NCBI GenBank assembly: GCA_017444985.1
Contig: JAFSVK010000014.1
Span: 1-36,882, forward strand
DNA from: Bacillota bacterium
GTDB lineage: Bacteria; Bacillota; Clostridia; Lachnospirales; CAG-274
Direction of reading: 5' to 3'
DNA: 36,882 nt
The notes under the pieces were generated by a model. That model saw nothing but the letters and a program-made list of their open reading frames with translations, ran no database searches and was not told the origin of the DNA. Position numbers and translations under genes: made by a program. Below are positions 25,792-34,358 of the stretch, piece after piece; position 1 is the stretch's first letter; each line of letters opens with the position of its first letter.

Positions 25792-28700
25792 ATGAAGAGA
25801 CGACTCTTATCATTGGCATTGGCAGTATCGATGATATTCTCATCTGTTGTTGTCAGAGCCGATGAAGTTGTGTCCGAGGATGTGTCCGTTGACGTATCGG
25901 CTGTTGACGAAGTTGAAACAGGTAGTTCCCTTTCAACCTCAAGTACTTCCGTTAAGTTAAACGAGGACTCCCAAGGACCGAGTTGGAGTACCACATCTCC
26001 TTGGCTTGCCACCGTTTACGGCGATGCAGGCGGTCAGGCAAAGATCACAAATTGGAATAATCCCGATTCAACGGAATTTTTCCATGATGCCGACGGTAAT
26101 GTGGTATACCCCTATGATGTTCAGGAAGATGGCAGCAATGTCAGAATGAGAATGGGTATATTCAAATCCGACAACATCACCCCCGAAGATGATGCTTCTT
26201 ACGGAAAGATAGCATCTTCGTCTTCCGGTATAACATACTATTATCAAGAGTTGACAGCGGATGATGATTTCACACTTTCCGCTACGGCACATGTAAATGC
26301 CCTCAACTGTATAGATGATGCGGCTAATCAGAACAGAAATCAGGTTGGTTTCGGTTTATCCGTAAGAGATGTGGTTATACCTTTGGATCTTACATCTAAC
26401 GATGCTAAGAAGGCAGATGCAATAAATGCAGGACCTGTTAAGATGTACAATGCCGTTGACGGCGATGATACAACAAAGATGGGCTTTGCATGGGTAATGC
26501 AGGCTGCAAAACTCACACAGTTCGACAGTGAAAAAACCGTTGCACCTACTCCCGGAAAGGATTACAAATTATCCATAAAGAAGTCCGGTACAGTTTACAC
26601 ACTTACTTTTGATGGAGAAGAGACTACCGTAGATGCAGCCGAATACGGTTTTAAAGACGATCTTTACGCAGGTCTTTTCGTAACAAGAGCAGCTGATGTT
26701 ACATTCTCTAATGTAAGACTCTCCAAAGCGGGGGCAGCTGTTGAGGTGGGTGACTGGGAATCAAACGGAAACGGTTTCAACGGTCAGACACCCGACAACT
26801 CCACATCAAAGGCTAACCAGCTTGACTACATGATAAGTGAAGTCAACGAAGACAACTCCGAGATCTATCTTTCAATAGATCCCACAGCTGTAGAGGATGG
26901 AAAGGGTAAGTTCTCCACCGGTGAGGATTCATATTACTACAGAGCAATGCAGATCCCCGCAGGTGAAGACTTCACACTCACATCGAACATGAGCACAATG
27001 ATAGACATCAATGCATCCGGCACATCGGGCTCAAATGTCAATCAGAGAGGTGCAGGTATCATATTATTCGACCACAAGTATGTTAAGAATGCAAATGATG
27101 CCGAGCTTAAAGCACAGACAGGTCCCAGTGTATTTATTGGTACAGGTCTTACAAGAATGGAAACACAGCCCTTCGTTATAAGAGTAAATGACGGAGCAGG
27201 CAAGATCGACTCCGAGACACTTTTTGAGACAGGTAAGGCTCTTGCGGCTTACGCAGGACCGTATGCCGTTAAGGTAAAGAAGAGCGGAGACGTATTAAAG
27301 ATAAAGATTACCGATACAGAAGGTAACGTATATGAAAAAGATCTCGATGTAACGGGTATCTTTGAAAACAATCAGTATGTGGGCTACTGTGTGGCAAGAG
27401 ACGGTGCCGTTAAGGTTACCGACAACAAGGTAGTTGCAGGATCCAAGAAGGTAGCTTCCTTCGAAGTAGCTTCAATGCCTACAAACAGCACACTTTACAG
27501 CACACAGAAATTCGACCCTTCGGGTATGGTACTTGATGTTAAGTATACAGACGGTACTACAGGTAAATTATCGGGTGATGATGAGGACGACCTTGGCGAA
27601 ATGTCCTTCCTTGGATTTGACGATGCCACAAACAAGTCCTTCACAGATATAGGCGAGAGAACACTTAAGATAAGCTTAGGTTCCGTATCTAAGGATATCA
27701 CAATAAATGTTCGCCCTATAAAGGTAACAAATATAAACATAGCTTACCAGCCCGTTAACACAGAGTACTTAACAGGTGCACTCTTTAGCGATACGGGTAT
27801 CTCCGCTACATATACTCTTGAGGATGGATCTGTTTCCAACCTTGCAAAGGCAAACAGAGTATATACTGTAGACGGTACAGAGCTTAATTCCGACACTCCT
27901 TTTGCTAAAGCGGGAGAGAGAACAGTTAAGCTTGCATTCGGTAACGACCCTAACATAGATCCCAACGGCGTATACGGAGATATTCCCGTAACCGTTAAGG
28001 CTGCTACACTTCAGGGTATCGATATCATGATAAAGGCTTCAAAGACACAGTACTGTGTAGGTGAGAGCCTTGATACAGCAGGTCTTGTAGTACAGGCTGT
28101 TTATTCCGTAGACGGTCAGACGGGCTTTAACTATGTTGTACTCGATCCTTCCGAATACACGGTAACGGGTCTTGACACATCTAAGGCTGTAGCTTCACAG
28201 ACCCTTACAATAGTTTACAACAGAGATACAACAAAGACTTGCACATACGATGTACAGGTAATAGATGTATCCGTATTGGGATGCGAGATATCTTACTATC
28301 CCAGACTTACATACCAGATTGGCGAAGAGTTCGATCCCAGCGGTCTTGCTCTCCAGATAATCTACAACAACGGTAATATCGAAGCCATAGATTATGACGG
28401 ATATTACATGCTTAAGGGTGCGGATGTCGTATTCTTAGACAAGGCAACAGGTACCGAAGAGGCAGCTTCCTTAGAAGCTCTTGAGGCGGCTAACTACTAT
28501 GTTGACCTTTCAGACTTCGATACAAGTGCAGCAGGTTACTCAACTATTCATGTTGTAACAAGAAACTACGGCAAGTTCGATCTTACCGCATCTGTTGTTG
28601 CAGAAAAGAACTACTACTGGAAGGCAGCTTGCTTCGGTGCTTCTTCCTTAGGTGTTAAAGCCGAGAACGAAGCTTCTTCCTTAACTCTTACAAAGACAGA

Positions 28701-31700
28701 CGGAAGCCAGTATGTAAACGGCAAGGAAGCTTTCGAGATAGCTCCCGAACTTATGGTTGACGGCAAACTTAACGATGTAGAAAAAGTAAACGTTCGTTCA
28801 TGGGACGGTTCCGGTAAGGTATCCGGTGACCAGGACGGTATAGCTTACTACTACACAAGGGTTGACGGCAACAAGAACTTCCAACTTTCGGCTGATATAA
28901 CAGTCAACAACTATGTTATAGATCCCGATACTGCAGACGGCAAGGCTCAGATAGCGGCTAAGCAGGCTGAAGTATTAAAGACAACAGGTGAGTCCATAAG
29001 CGAAATAGAGGCTCTTGACAGACTTCGTTCGGGTCAGGAATGCTTCGGTATTATGGCAAGAGACGTTATCCCTCTTGCAGGCGGTGTTTATGACGGCGTT
29101 TACAAGGGTGGTATAACAAACCACATGACAACAGATATCGACTCTGCTTTAATAGACGAGACCACAGGCGAGCCTATGGATCTCTATGAAGCATGGAAGA
29201 AGGGCGTTGTTCTTACAGATGCTGCAGGAGATACCTATAGAGTAGCAAGCGGTGATGTTGAAAATACTTTCGCTTCCAACATAGTTATCGCAGGTGGATG
29301 TACAGATTCCACCTTCCCTACAGATCCCACATCTTCAAGCTACTATCGTAAGTCTATCATGAACAGAATAAACATCATGATAAGAACCGGTGTTATCGCA
29401 ACAAACGGTGGCGGTACTCGTGTTGGTATCAAGTCCACCACAACTTCCGTACCTAAAAAGGGAGATAAGTACAATGTAACATTACAGAAACTCAACAGCG
29501 GTTTCTTGATCACAACTTACGACTACCAGACAGGTACAACAAATACTCAGTACGACAGAAACGACGAGCTTGACTCCGAGGGCGTACTCAACATTCAGAA
29601 TCCCGACAATATCTGGGTAGGTTTCTTCGCATCCAGATGGGCTGATATCGATGTTTCAAACATCACTCTCTACGAGAACGATCCTTCTACCGATAAGGTA
29701 GACGTTCCCAAGACAGAGGAAGAGTACACACCCAGACTTCAGGTTGGTTCAAGTATGTTCACAACAACACCTAACTATACCCTTTATGTTAAGGCTAACA
29801 ACCCTTCGGGCGGTCTTATGACTGTAACATTAAACGGTAATGTTGTTTACAAGAACGTATTGGTTTCCAAGAAGTACGGCGGATATCTTCTTAACCTTAA
29901 GGAGAACTCCATAAACGATGTAACACTTGCTTACACACCTTCAACAGTAGACAATTGTACATCTTACGATACTGTAATATCACGTTACAAGATCACACAA
30001 ACAAATCTTAAGGACCTTAAGGCCCTTTACGTAAGCCCCGACGGTGGCGTTACGGGTGACGGTTCAAGAGAAAATCCTCTTGACCTCGAGTCAGCTATTG
30101 GTTTCGCCGATTTCGGTACAGAGATCATAATGCTTGACGGTACATACAACTTAAGAAACAGCGAAGCTGCAGCTATAGATATAAGCGAGCTTATGTCGGG
30201 TACAGCTGTTGCTCGTAAGACACTCAGAGCCGATACCGAAACAGATGCACATCCTGTTATCGACCTTGAAAGCAAGTATGCAGGTATACTTTGTGCAGGT
30301 AACTATTGGAACTTCGAAAACTTTGCTATAACAAAGTCAGGTCCCAATATGAAGCCTTTCCATATCGGTGCAAACAACTGTATAGTAAGAGGACTTACAT
30401 CTTATCGTAACCAGGATACAGGTATCCAGGTTTCAAGAATAGTATCTACACAGTATACTATCGATCAGTGGCCTTCCAACAACCTTTTCATAGATTGTGA
30501 GGCTTATGACAACTGCGATCCCGCAATGCAGAATGCCGACGGTTTTGCTTCCAAGCTTACCGTAGGTTACAACAATGTATTCGAGGATTGTGTATCTCAC
30601 CATAACTTAGACGATGGTTGGGATTGTTACACCAAGCTTTCCACAGGACCTATAGGACCTGTTACACTTGAAAACTGTATTTCTTACAGAAACGGTATAG
30701 AGCTTAGAGATGACGGTATCGAGTCTCCTTGGGCATCTCCTACCGCATCGGGTAACGGTTTCAAGGTTGGTGGCGAGAACATTATGGTTAAACATTATGT
30801 TAAGGACTCTATCGCCTTTGACAACAGAGCAAACGGTGTAGACTCCAACAACAACCCCGGTTTCAAACTCAGAAACGTTATTTGTATGAACAACTTAGGT
30901 TCTAACTTTGCTCTTTACTCAGGTTCGGGCGAAGTGCTTGCAGACTCCCAGGGTAACTACAGAGAACCCGCTTCTCTTCCCGGCGGAAGCAACAGACCTT
31001 ACAAGTTCAACTACGATTTCAAGGGTGCTGTTTCCATAACAGGTGCATCCGCAGACCAGATCGGTTCCTTGACCGATGATACCATCTACGGAAATGCCAA
31101 CGACACACCTTTGTTGAATTCCACAAACTACTTTATCTATGAAAATGGTAAAGACGCTGTAAGCAAGTACTACGATGAGAACGGTCAGGCTGTAGAGGAT
31201 GTACTTACAACCGATAAGCTTGCAGAAATGTTCTTAAGTATCGATAAGTACAACACAGCACTTGACAGCATGAACTTCTACTCAAGAAATGCCGACGGTA
31301 CATTCGACCACGGTACATATCTTGTAAGAACAGAAGCTTATGTACACGATGCAGGTGATGAGGTAATCTTACCTAACATCGGAGAAGAAACACAGGCAAC
31401 CACATCTCAGTCAGGTACCGAAGCAACTACCGAGAGAAGCCACAGCGGTGGCGGCGGTGGCGGGGGTGGCGGCGGCGGTAGCGCAAGAGTTGCTACTACC
31501 ACAACTACCACAGAAGCTACTACAGCAGCAGTTGTATCCGGCGGAAGCGATGCGGATGACGATACAGAAGACACAACAACATCCTCCAAGACAGGTTTAA
31601 GATACGCTCTTAATCCTCCTAAGGATACAGGTGTTGATGTATACTTCGACGACCTTGAAGGCGTAGCTTGGGCAGAAGATGCTATAAACGCTCTTGCCAA

Positions 31701-32328
31701 AGTAGGCGTTGTAAAGGGTACAGCCGACAGAACATTCAGCCCCAGATTCTCCACAAAGAGAGCAGACCTTGTTCTTACAATAGTAAGAGCATTGGGACTT
31801 GAAGCTAATGTTGACAATGATTTCACGGATGTTGATGATTATGCATACTATGCACACGCTCTTGCAGTAGCAAAGGCATACGGCATAGCAGAGGGTTATC
31901 CCGACGGTACATTCAAGCCCGAAGATCAAATAACAAGACAGGATGTTATGGTTCTTGTATCCAGAGCTTATGAGGCTATGGGTGTAGAGCTTGATAAGGA
32001 CGAGTCCGTTCTTGACAAGTTTGCAGACAACGAAGATATCAGCGGATATGCAAGAGAGCATGTTGCGGCTCTTGTAAACGCAGGTGTTGTTTCAGGCGAT
32101 AACTTAAGCAGAATCAATCCTTTGAACAACATAACAAGAGCAGAGACAGCTATAATAGTTAATGCTCTTTACGACACAGCAGTTGAGGTTAAGGCAGAGG
32201 TTGACGCAGAGGCAGCAGCAGAAGCTGCAGCAGCTGCAGAGACCGAAGCAGCTACAGAAGAGACCACAGAGACGGTTGAGACCGAATCTACAGAGGAAAC
32301 TACTTCTGAAGAAACTACAGCAGCGTAA
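25792..32328 (+). CDS. Giant SLH-anchored pectate lyase (PL9 family)
   Basis: A 2178-residue cell-surface enzyme that should cleave pectate by beta-elimination. Signal peptide 1-24 (cut after VVVRA). Two jelly-roll-like modules (about 62-312 and 318-547), four Ig-like Big_3 domains (about 551-640, 643-740, 741-825, 826-940), a third jelly-roll-like module (941-1300), the PL9 beta-helix (about 1408-1850), a Thr/Gly linker with 11 glycines, three SLH domains (about 1948-2130) and an acidic Thr/Glu tail. By comparison with Pel9A the calcium ligands are Asp1583, Asp1607, Asp1608 and Asp1611 (NADGFA, DDGWD) and the catalytic base is Lys1658 in GNGFKVGG. SLH domains bind secondary cell-wall polymer. 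Strong ribosome site, structured leader and own terminator suggest high expression. The sugar-binding role of the repeated modules is inferred. Confidence 0.93.
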   Translation: MKRRLLSLALAVSMIFSSVVVRADEVVSEDVSVDVSAVDEVETGSSLSTSSTSVKLNEDSQGPSWSTTSPWLATVYGDAGGQAKITNWNNPDSTEFFHDADGNVVYPYDVQEDGSNVRMRMGIFKSDNITPEDDASYGKIASSSSGITYYYQELTADDDFTLSATAHVNALNCIDDAANQNRNQVGFGLSVRDVVIPLDLTSNDAKKADAINAGPVKMYNAVDGDDTTKMGFAWVMQAAKLTQFDSEKTVAPTPGKDYKLSIKKSGTVYTLTFDGEETTVDAAEYGFKDDLYAGLFVTRAADVTFSNVRLSKAGAAVEVGDWESNGNGFNGQTPDNSTSKANQLDYMISEVNEDNSEIYLSIDPTAVEDGKGKFSTGEDSYYYRAMQIPAGEDFTLTSNMSTMIDINASGTSGSNVNQRGAGIILFDHKYVKNANDAELKAQTGPSVFIGTGLTRMETQPFVIRVNDGAGKIDSETLFETGKALAAYAGPYAVKVKKSGDVLKIKITDTEGNVYEKDLDVTGIFENNQYVGYCVARDGAVKVTDNKVVAGSKKVASFEVASMPTNSTLYSTQKFDPSGMVLDVKYTDGTTGKLSGDDEDDLGEMSFLGFDDATNKSFTDIGERTLKISLGSVSKDITINVRPIKVTNINIAYQPVNTEYLTGALFSDTGISATYTLEDGSVSNLAKANRVYTVDGTELNSDTPFAKAGERTVKLAFGNDPNIDPNGVYGDIPVTVKAATLQGIDIMIKASKTQYCVGESLDTAGLVVQAVYSVDGQTGFNYVVLDPSEYTVTGLDTSKAVASQTLTIVYNRDTTKTCTYDVQVIDVSVLGCEISYYPRLTYQIGEEFDPSGLALQIIYNNGNIEAIDYDGYYMLKGADVVFLDKATGTEEAASLEALEAANYYVDLSDFDTSAAGYSTIHVVTRNYGKFDLTASVVAEKNYYWKAACFGASSLGVKAENEASSLTLTKTDGSQYVNGKEAFEIAPELMVDGKLNDVEKVNVRSWDGSGKVSGDQDGIAYYYTRVDGNKNFQLSADITVNNYVIDPDTADGKAQIAAKQAEVLKTTGESISEIEALDRLRSGQECFGIMARDVIPLAGGVYDGVYKGGITNHMTTDIDSALIDETTGEPMDLYEAWKKGVVLTDAAGDTYRVASGDVENTFASNIVIAGGCTDSTFPTDPTSSSYYRKSIMNRINIMIRTGVIATNGGGTRVGIKSTTTSVPKKGDKYNVTLQKLNSGFLITTYDYQTGTTNTQYDRNDELDSEGVLNIQNPDNIWVGFFASRWADIDVSNITLYENDPSTDKVDVPKTEEEYTPRLQVGSSMFTTTPNYTLYVKANNPSGGLMTVTLNGNVVYKNVLVSKKYGGYLLNLKENSINDVTLAYTPSTVDNCTSYDTVISRYKITQTNLKDLKALYVSPDGGVTGDGSRENPLDLESAIGFADFGTEIIMLDGTYNLRNSEAAAIDISELMSGTAVARKTLRADTETDAHPVIDLESKYAGILCAGNYWNFENFAITKSGPNMKPFHIGANNCIVRGLTSYRNQDTGIQVSRIVSTQYTIDQWPSNNLFIDCEAYDNCDPAMQNADGFASKLTVGYNNVFEDCVSHHNLDDGWDCYTKLSTGPIGPVTLENCISYRNGIELRDDGIESPWASPTASGNGFKVGGENIMVKHYVKDSIAFDNRANGVDSNNNPGFKLRNVICMNNLGSNFALYSGSGEVLADSQGNYREPASLPGGSNRPYKFNYDFKGAVSITGASADQIGSLTDDTIYGNANDTPLLNSTNYFIYENGKDAVSKYYDENGQAVEDVLTTDKLAEMFLSIDKYNTALDSMNFYSRNADGTFDHGTYLVRTEAYVHDAGDEVILPNIGEETQATTSQSGTEATTERSHSGGGGGGGGGGGSARVATTTTTTEATTAAVVSGGSDADDDTEDTTTSSKTGLRYALNPPKDTGVDVYFDDLEGVAWAEDAINALAKVGVVKGTADRTFSPRFSTKRADLVLTIVRALGLEANVDNDFTDVDDYAYYAHALAVAKAYGIAEGYPDGTFKPEDQITRQDVMVLVSRAYEAMGVELDKDESVLDKFADNEDISGYAREHVAALVNAGVVSGDNLSRINPLNNITRAETAIIVNALYDTAVEVKAEVDAEAAAEAAAAAETEAATEETTETVETESTEETTSEETTAA
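31447..31479 (+). repeat. Eleven-codon glycine run (GGN repeat)
   Basis: Eleven consecutive GGT/GGC/GGG codons encode a polyglycine hinge between the lyase and the SLH domains, flanked by Thr-rich segments. Length changes in steps of three would keep the frame. Confidence 0.9.
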
Positions 32329-32337
32329 AACATAAGA

Positions 32338-32366
32338 GGCTGCCCCTTAGGGGGCGGCCTTTTTTT
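32338..32366 (+). terminator. Terminator of the SLH pectate lyase gene
   Basis: GGCTGCCCC (32338-32346), loop TTAG, GGGGCGGCC (32351-32359), then seven T. Confidence 0.95.
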
Positions 32367-32409
32367 GGTTTATCGGAAAACAGGGAATGCCTCATGCACC
32401 GCAAAAGTG

Positions 32410-32439
32410 TTGACGTGCGTCTGTTTTGATAGATAATAT
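32410..32439 (+). promoter_or_regulatory. Upstream candidate promoter of efp
   Basis: TTGACG (32410-32415) with GATAAT at 16 bp or TAATAT at 18 bp (32434-32439). An inverted repeat GCACCG (32396-32401) / CGGTGC (32445-32450) brackets it. Confidence 0.45.
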
Positions 32440-32485
32440 CAATTCGGTGCAGAAAACTTAAAATGTAAGAAAAACTTTGTCGCAA

Positions 32486-32570
32486 TCTGTAGGGAACGAC
32501 CCGCGTGTCGTTCCGCCGAGAGTTTTGGAAGAAAAACGTAAAGTTTACTATGAAAGTTTAGTATTATATC
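32486..32570 (+). repeat. Interspersed hairpin repeat, copy B
   Basis: Core arms GGAACGAC (32493-32500) and GTCGTTCC (32507-32514) after CTGTAG. The right arm has TACTATGAAAGTTTAGTA (32546-32563), itself an inverted repeat TACTA/TAGTA. TTTGGA-16-TACTAT is promoter-like. Confidence 0.8.
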
Positions 32571-32597
32571 TATTTTCAACAAAAAAACAAAAAAGTC

Positions 32598-32626
32598 TTG
32601 ATATTTCAATGATTTTAGTTTATTAT
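32598..32626 (+). promoter_or_regulatory. Proximal promoter of efp
   Basis: TTGATA (32598-32603), 17 bp, TATTAT (32621-32626), 34 bp before the ATG. Confidence 0.65.
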
Positions 32627-32660
32627 ATAAAAAATATGTATTTTTCAAGGAGGAAGCAGT

Positions 32661-33224
32661 ATGATCTCTGCCGGCGAATTCAGAAACGGTGTTACAATGG
32701 AATATGAGGGTAATATCTACCAGATAATAGAATTCCAGCATGTAAAGCCCGGAAAAGGTGCGGCTTTTGTTCGTACCAAACTTAAAAATTTAGTATCCGG
32801 AGCTGTGGTTGAAAAAACTTTCAGACCCACCGAAAAGATGCCCAAGGCACATATAGACCGCAAAGATATGACCTATCTCTATGCAGATGGTGATTTCTTC
32901 AACTTTATGGATGTTGAGACCTACGAGCAGATCGCTATAAGCGCATCCGAGGTAGGCGATTCTTTAAAGTATGTTAAAGAAAACGAAAATGTAAAAATAT
33001 TAAGCTATAACGGAAATGTATTCGGTATAGAGCCTCCCCTTCAGGTAGAACTTACTGTTACCGCTACCGAGCCCGGCTTCAAGGGCGATACGGCTACAGG
33101 TGCAACAAAGCCCGCTACCGTTGAGACAGGCGCACAGGTTAACGTTCCTTTGTTCATAAATGAGGGAGAGGTTATAAAGGTGGATACAAGAACGGGAGAA
33201 TATCTCGGAAGAGTTAATTCCTGA
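32661..33224 (+). CDS. efp: Translation elongation factor P
   Basis: EF-P binds between the P and E sites of the ribosome and relieves stalling at polyproline stretches. At 187 residues it has the usual three beta-barrel domains: KOW-like N-terminal domain (1-65), middle domain (about 66-128) and C-terminal OB domain (about 130-187). The tip loop KPGKGAA places Lys32 at the site that is modified in many bacteria. No modification genes (epmA/B, ymfI) lie nearby. AAGGAGG lies 8 bp upstream of the ATG. Monocistronic with its own terminator. Confidence 0.98.
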   Translation: MISAGEFRNGVTMEYEGNIYQIIEFQHVKPGKGAAFVRTKLKNLVSGAVVEKTFRPTEKMPKAHIDRKDMTYLYADGDFFNFMDVETYEQIAISASEVGDSLKYVKENENVKILSYNGNVFGIEPPLQVELTVTATEPGFKGDTATGATKPATVETGAQVNVPLFINEGEVIKVDTRTGEYLGRVNS

Positions 33225-33232
33225 TAAACGAA

Positions 33233-33257
33233 AGGGTACCCGAGGGGTGCCCTTTTT
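33233..33257 (+). terminator. efp terminator
   Basis: GGGTACC pairs with GGTGCCC (one G-U pair), loop CGAGG, then TTTTT. Confidence 0.88.
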
Positions 33258-33302
33258 ATACTAATACTCTGCAGAAATCTTTATATATAAGCATTATATA
33301 TA

Positions 33303-33459
33303 GGGAACCTCTAAAAACTCATAAATCGTAAAATTGGCTATCTTGCCCGATTACGTCGTCAATGTCTCTCACCAATGCTCTACATTGGCTTCGAGCCATT
33401 TCCTAGTCCTCAAACAAGATATCTCAATTTTACTTCAATAGCACTTTTTAGAGGTCCCC
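33303..33459. mobile_element. MITE-like palindromic element, copy 2
   Basis: About 157 bp, in the opposite orientation to copy 1 and matching it over the full length with scattered differences. Ends GGGAACCTCTAAAAA and TTTTTAGAGGTCCCC. TATA stands on both sides (33299-33302 and 33460-33463), a possible target duplication of the TA type used by IS630/Tc1-like elements. It keeps the central CCAATG/CATTGG hairpin. Confidence 0.78.
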
Positions 33460-33475
33460 TATAAACTCGTAACAA

Positions 33476-33576
33476 TCTGTAGGGAACGACCCGCGTGTTG
33501 TTCCGTTGGGAATAATCGGTGTTTTTGCCGTAAAAAATATAAAGATTACTATGGAAATTCAGTATTACACATAGAA
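33476..33576 (+). repeat. Interspersed hairpin repeat, copy C
   Basis: Core GGAACGAC (33483-33490) and GTTGTTCC (33497-33504; one change, a G-U pair in RNA). The right arm TAAAGATTACTATGGAAA is at 33540-33557. TTTGCC-17-TACTAT (33524-33552) may be the pyrE promoter. It begins 17 bp after the MITE-like copy 2. Confidence 0.75.
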
Positions 33577-33603
33577 CCGCATGTCGGAGATTAGGAGTGA
33601 ATT

Positions 33604-34254
33604 ATGAGCTACAAGAAAGATTTTATAAAATTTATGTGTGAAGCGGGAGTGCTCACATTCGGAGATTTTACATTAAAGAGCGGAAGAAAGGCTCCCTACT
33701 TTATAAATACGGGAAATTACAAAACGGGAGAACACATTACAAAGCTGGGTGAATTTTACGTACAGTGTATGGCAGAAAACGGCTTGGATCCCGATGTGCT
33801 TTTCGGTCCCGCCTACAAAGGCATACCTCTATGTGTGTCGGTGGCTATATCCGCCTATGCGGAAATGAACAAGTCCTACAACTACTGCTTTAACAGAAAA
33901 GAGGCCAAAGACCACGGAGAAGGTGGTGTTATGGTAGGCTATAAGCTTAAAGACGGTGACAATGTAGTTATAATAGAGGATGTTATTACGGCAGGTACCG
34001 CCATAAGAGAGACAATACCCATTTTAAAAGAGGCTGCGGATGTAAACATACAGGCGGTCATAATATCCGTAGACAGAATGGAAAAGGGCAAAACCGACAA
34101 ATCGGCTGTGGAAGAGGTGTATGAGCAGTTTGGCATAAAGGTATTTCCCATAGTTACGGTAGAAGACATTATAGATGCTATAGAGGACGGCACCATAGAG
34201 GGTAAAGAATATCTTACAGCTATGAAAGAATACAGAAAGACCTACGGTATTTAA
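33604..34254 (+). CDS. pyrE: Orotate phosphoribosyltransferase
   Basis: Makes orotidine 5'-phosphate from orotate and PRPP in the de novo pyrimidine pathway. The 216-residue protein shows the PRPP-binding motif VVIIEDVITAGTA, the flexible-loop segment NRKEAKDHGEGG and the N-terminal FTLKSGRKAPYFIN, all typical of the longer PyrE branch. TTAGGAG lies 7 bp before the ATG. It is not in a pyr operon; neighbours are efp and a surface protein gene. The only visible promoter lies inside repeat copy C. Confidence 0.97.
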   Translation: MSYKKDFIKFMCEAGVLTFGDFTLKSGRKAPYFINTGNYKTGEHITKLGEFYVQCMAENGLDPDVLFGPAYKGIPLCVSVAISAYAEMNKSYNYCFNRKEAKDHGEGGVMVGYKLKDGDNVVIIEDVITAGTAIRETIPILKEAADVNIQAVIISVDRMEKGKTDKSAVEEVYEQFGIKVFPIVTVEDIIDAIEDGTIEGKEYLTAMKEYRKTYGI

Positions 34255-34279
34255 CAGCTATAAATATTAAAAAAATATA

Positions 34280-34307
34280 AAAAAAATCAAATATTGTGGA
34301 TTTTTTT
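34280..34307 (+). terminator. Weak AT-rich candidate terminator after pyrE
   Basis: AAAAAAATC (34280-34288) and GATTTTTTT (34299-34307), a 9-bp AT-rich stem whose arm supplies the T run. Stability is low. Confidence 0.35.
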
Positions 34308-34324
34308 GTAAAATATAGTATAAT
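34294..34324 (+). promoter_or_regulatory. Candidate promoter of the second SLH gene
   Basis: TATAAT at 34319-34324 is clear. The best -35 is TTGTGG (34294-34299) at a long 19-bp spacing, so the -35 call is weak. Confidence 0.5.
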
Positions 34325-34358
34325 TCACATATAACCCATTTCCGAAAGGAGAGATAAT

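Noticed and set aside
31407-32061. Minus-strand open frames of 139-154 codons opposite the SLH region
   Set aside because: They mirror the codon pattern of the pectate lyase gene (polyproline opposite polyglycine) and have no start signals.
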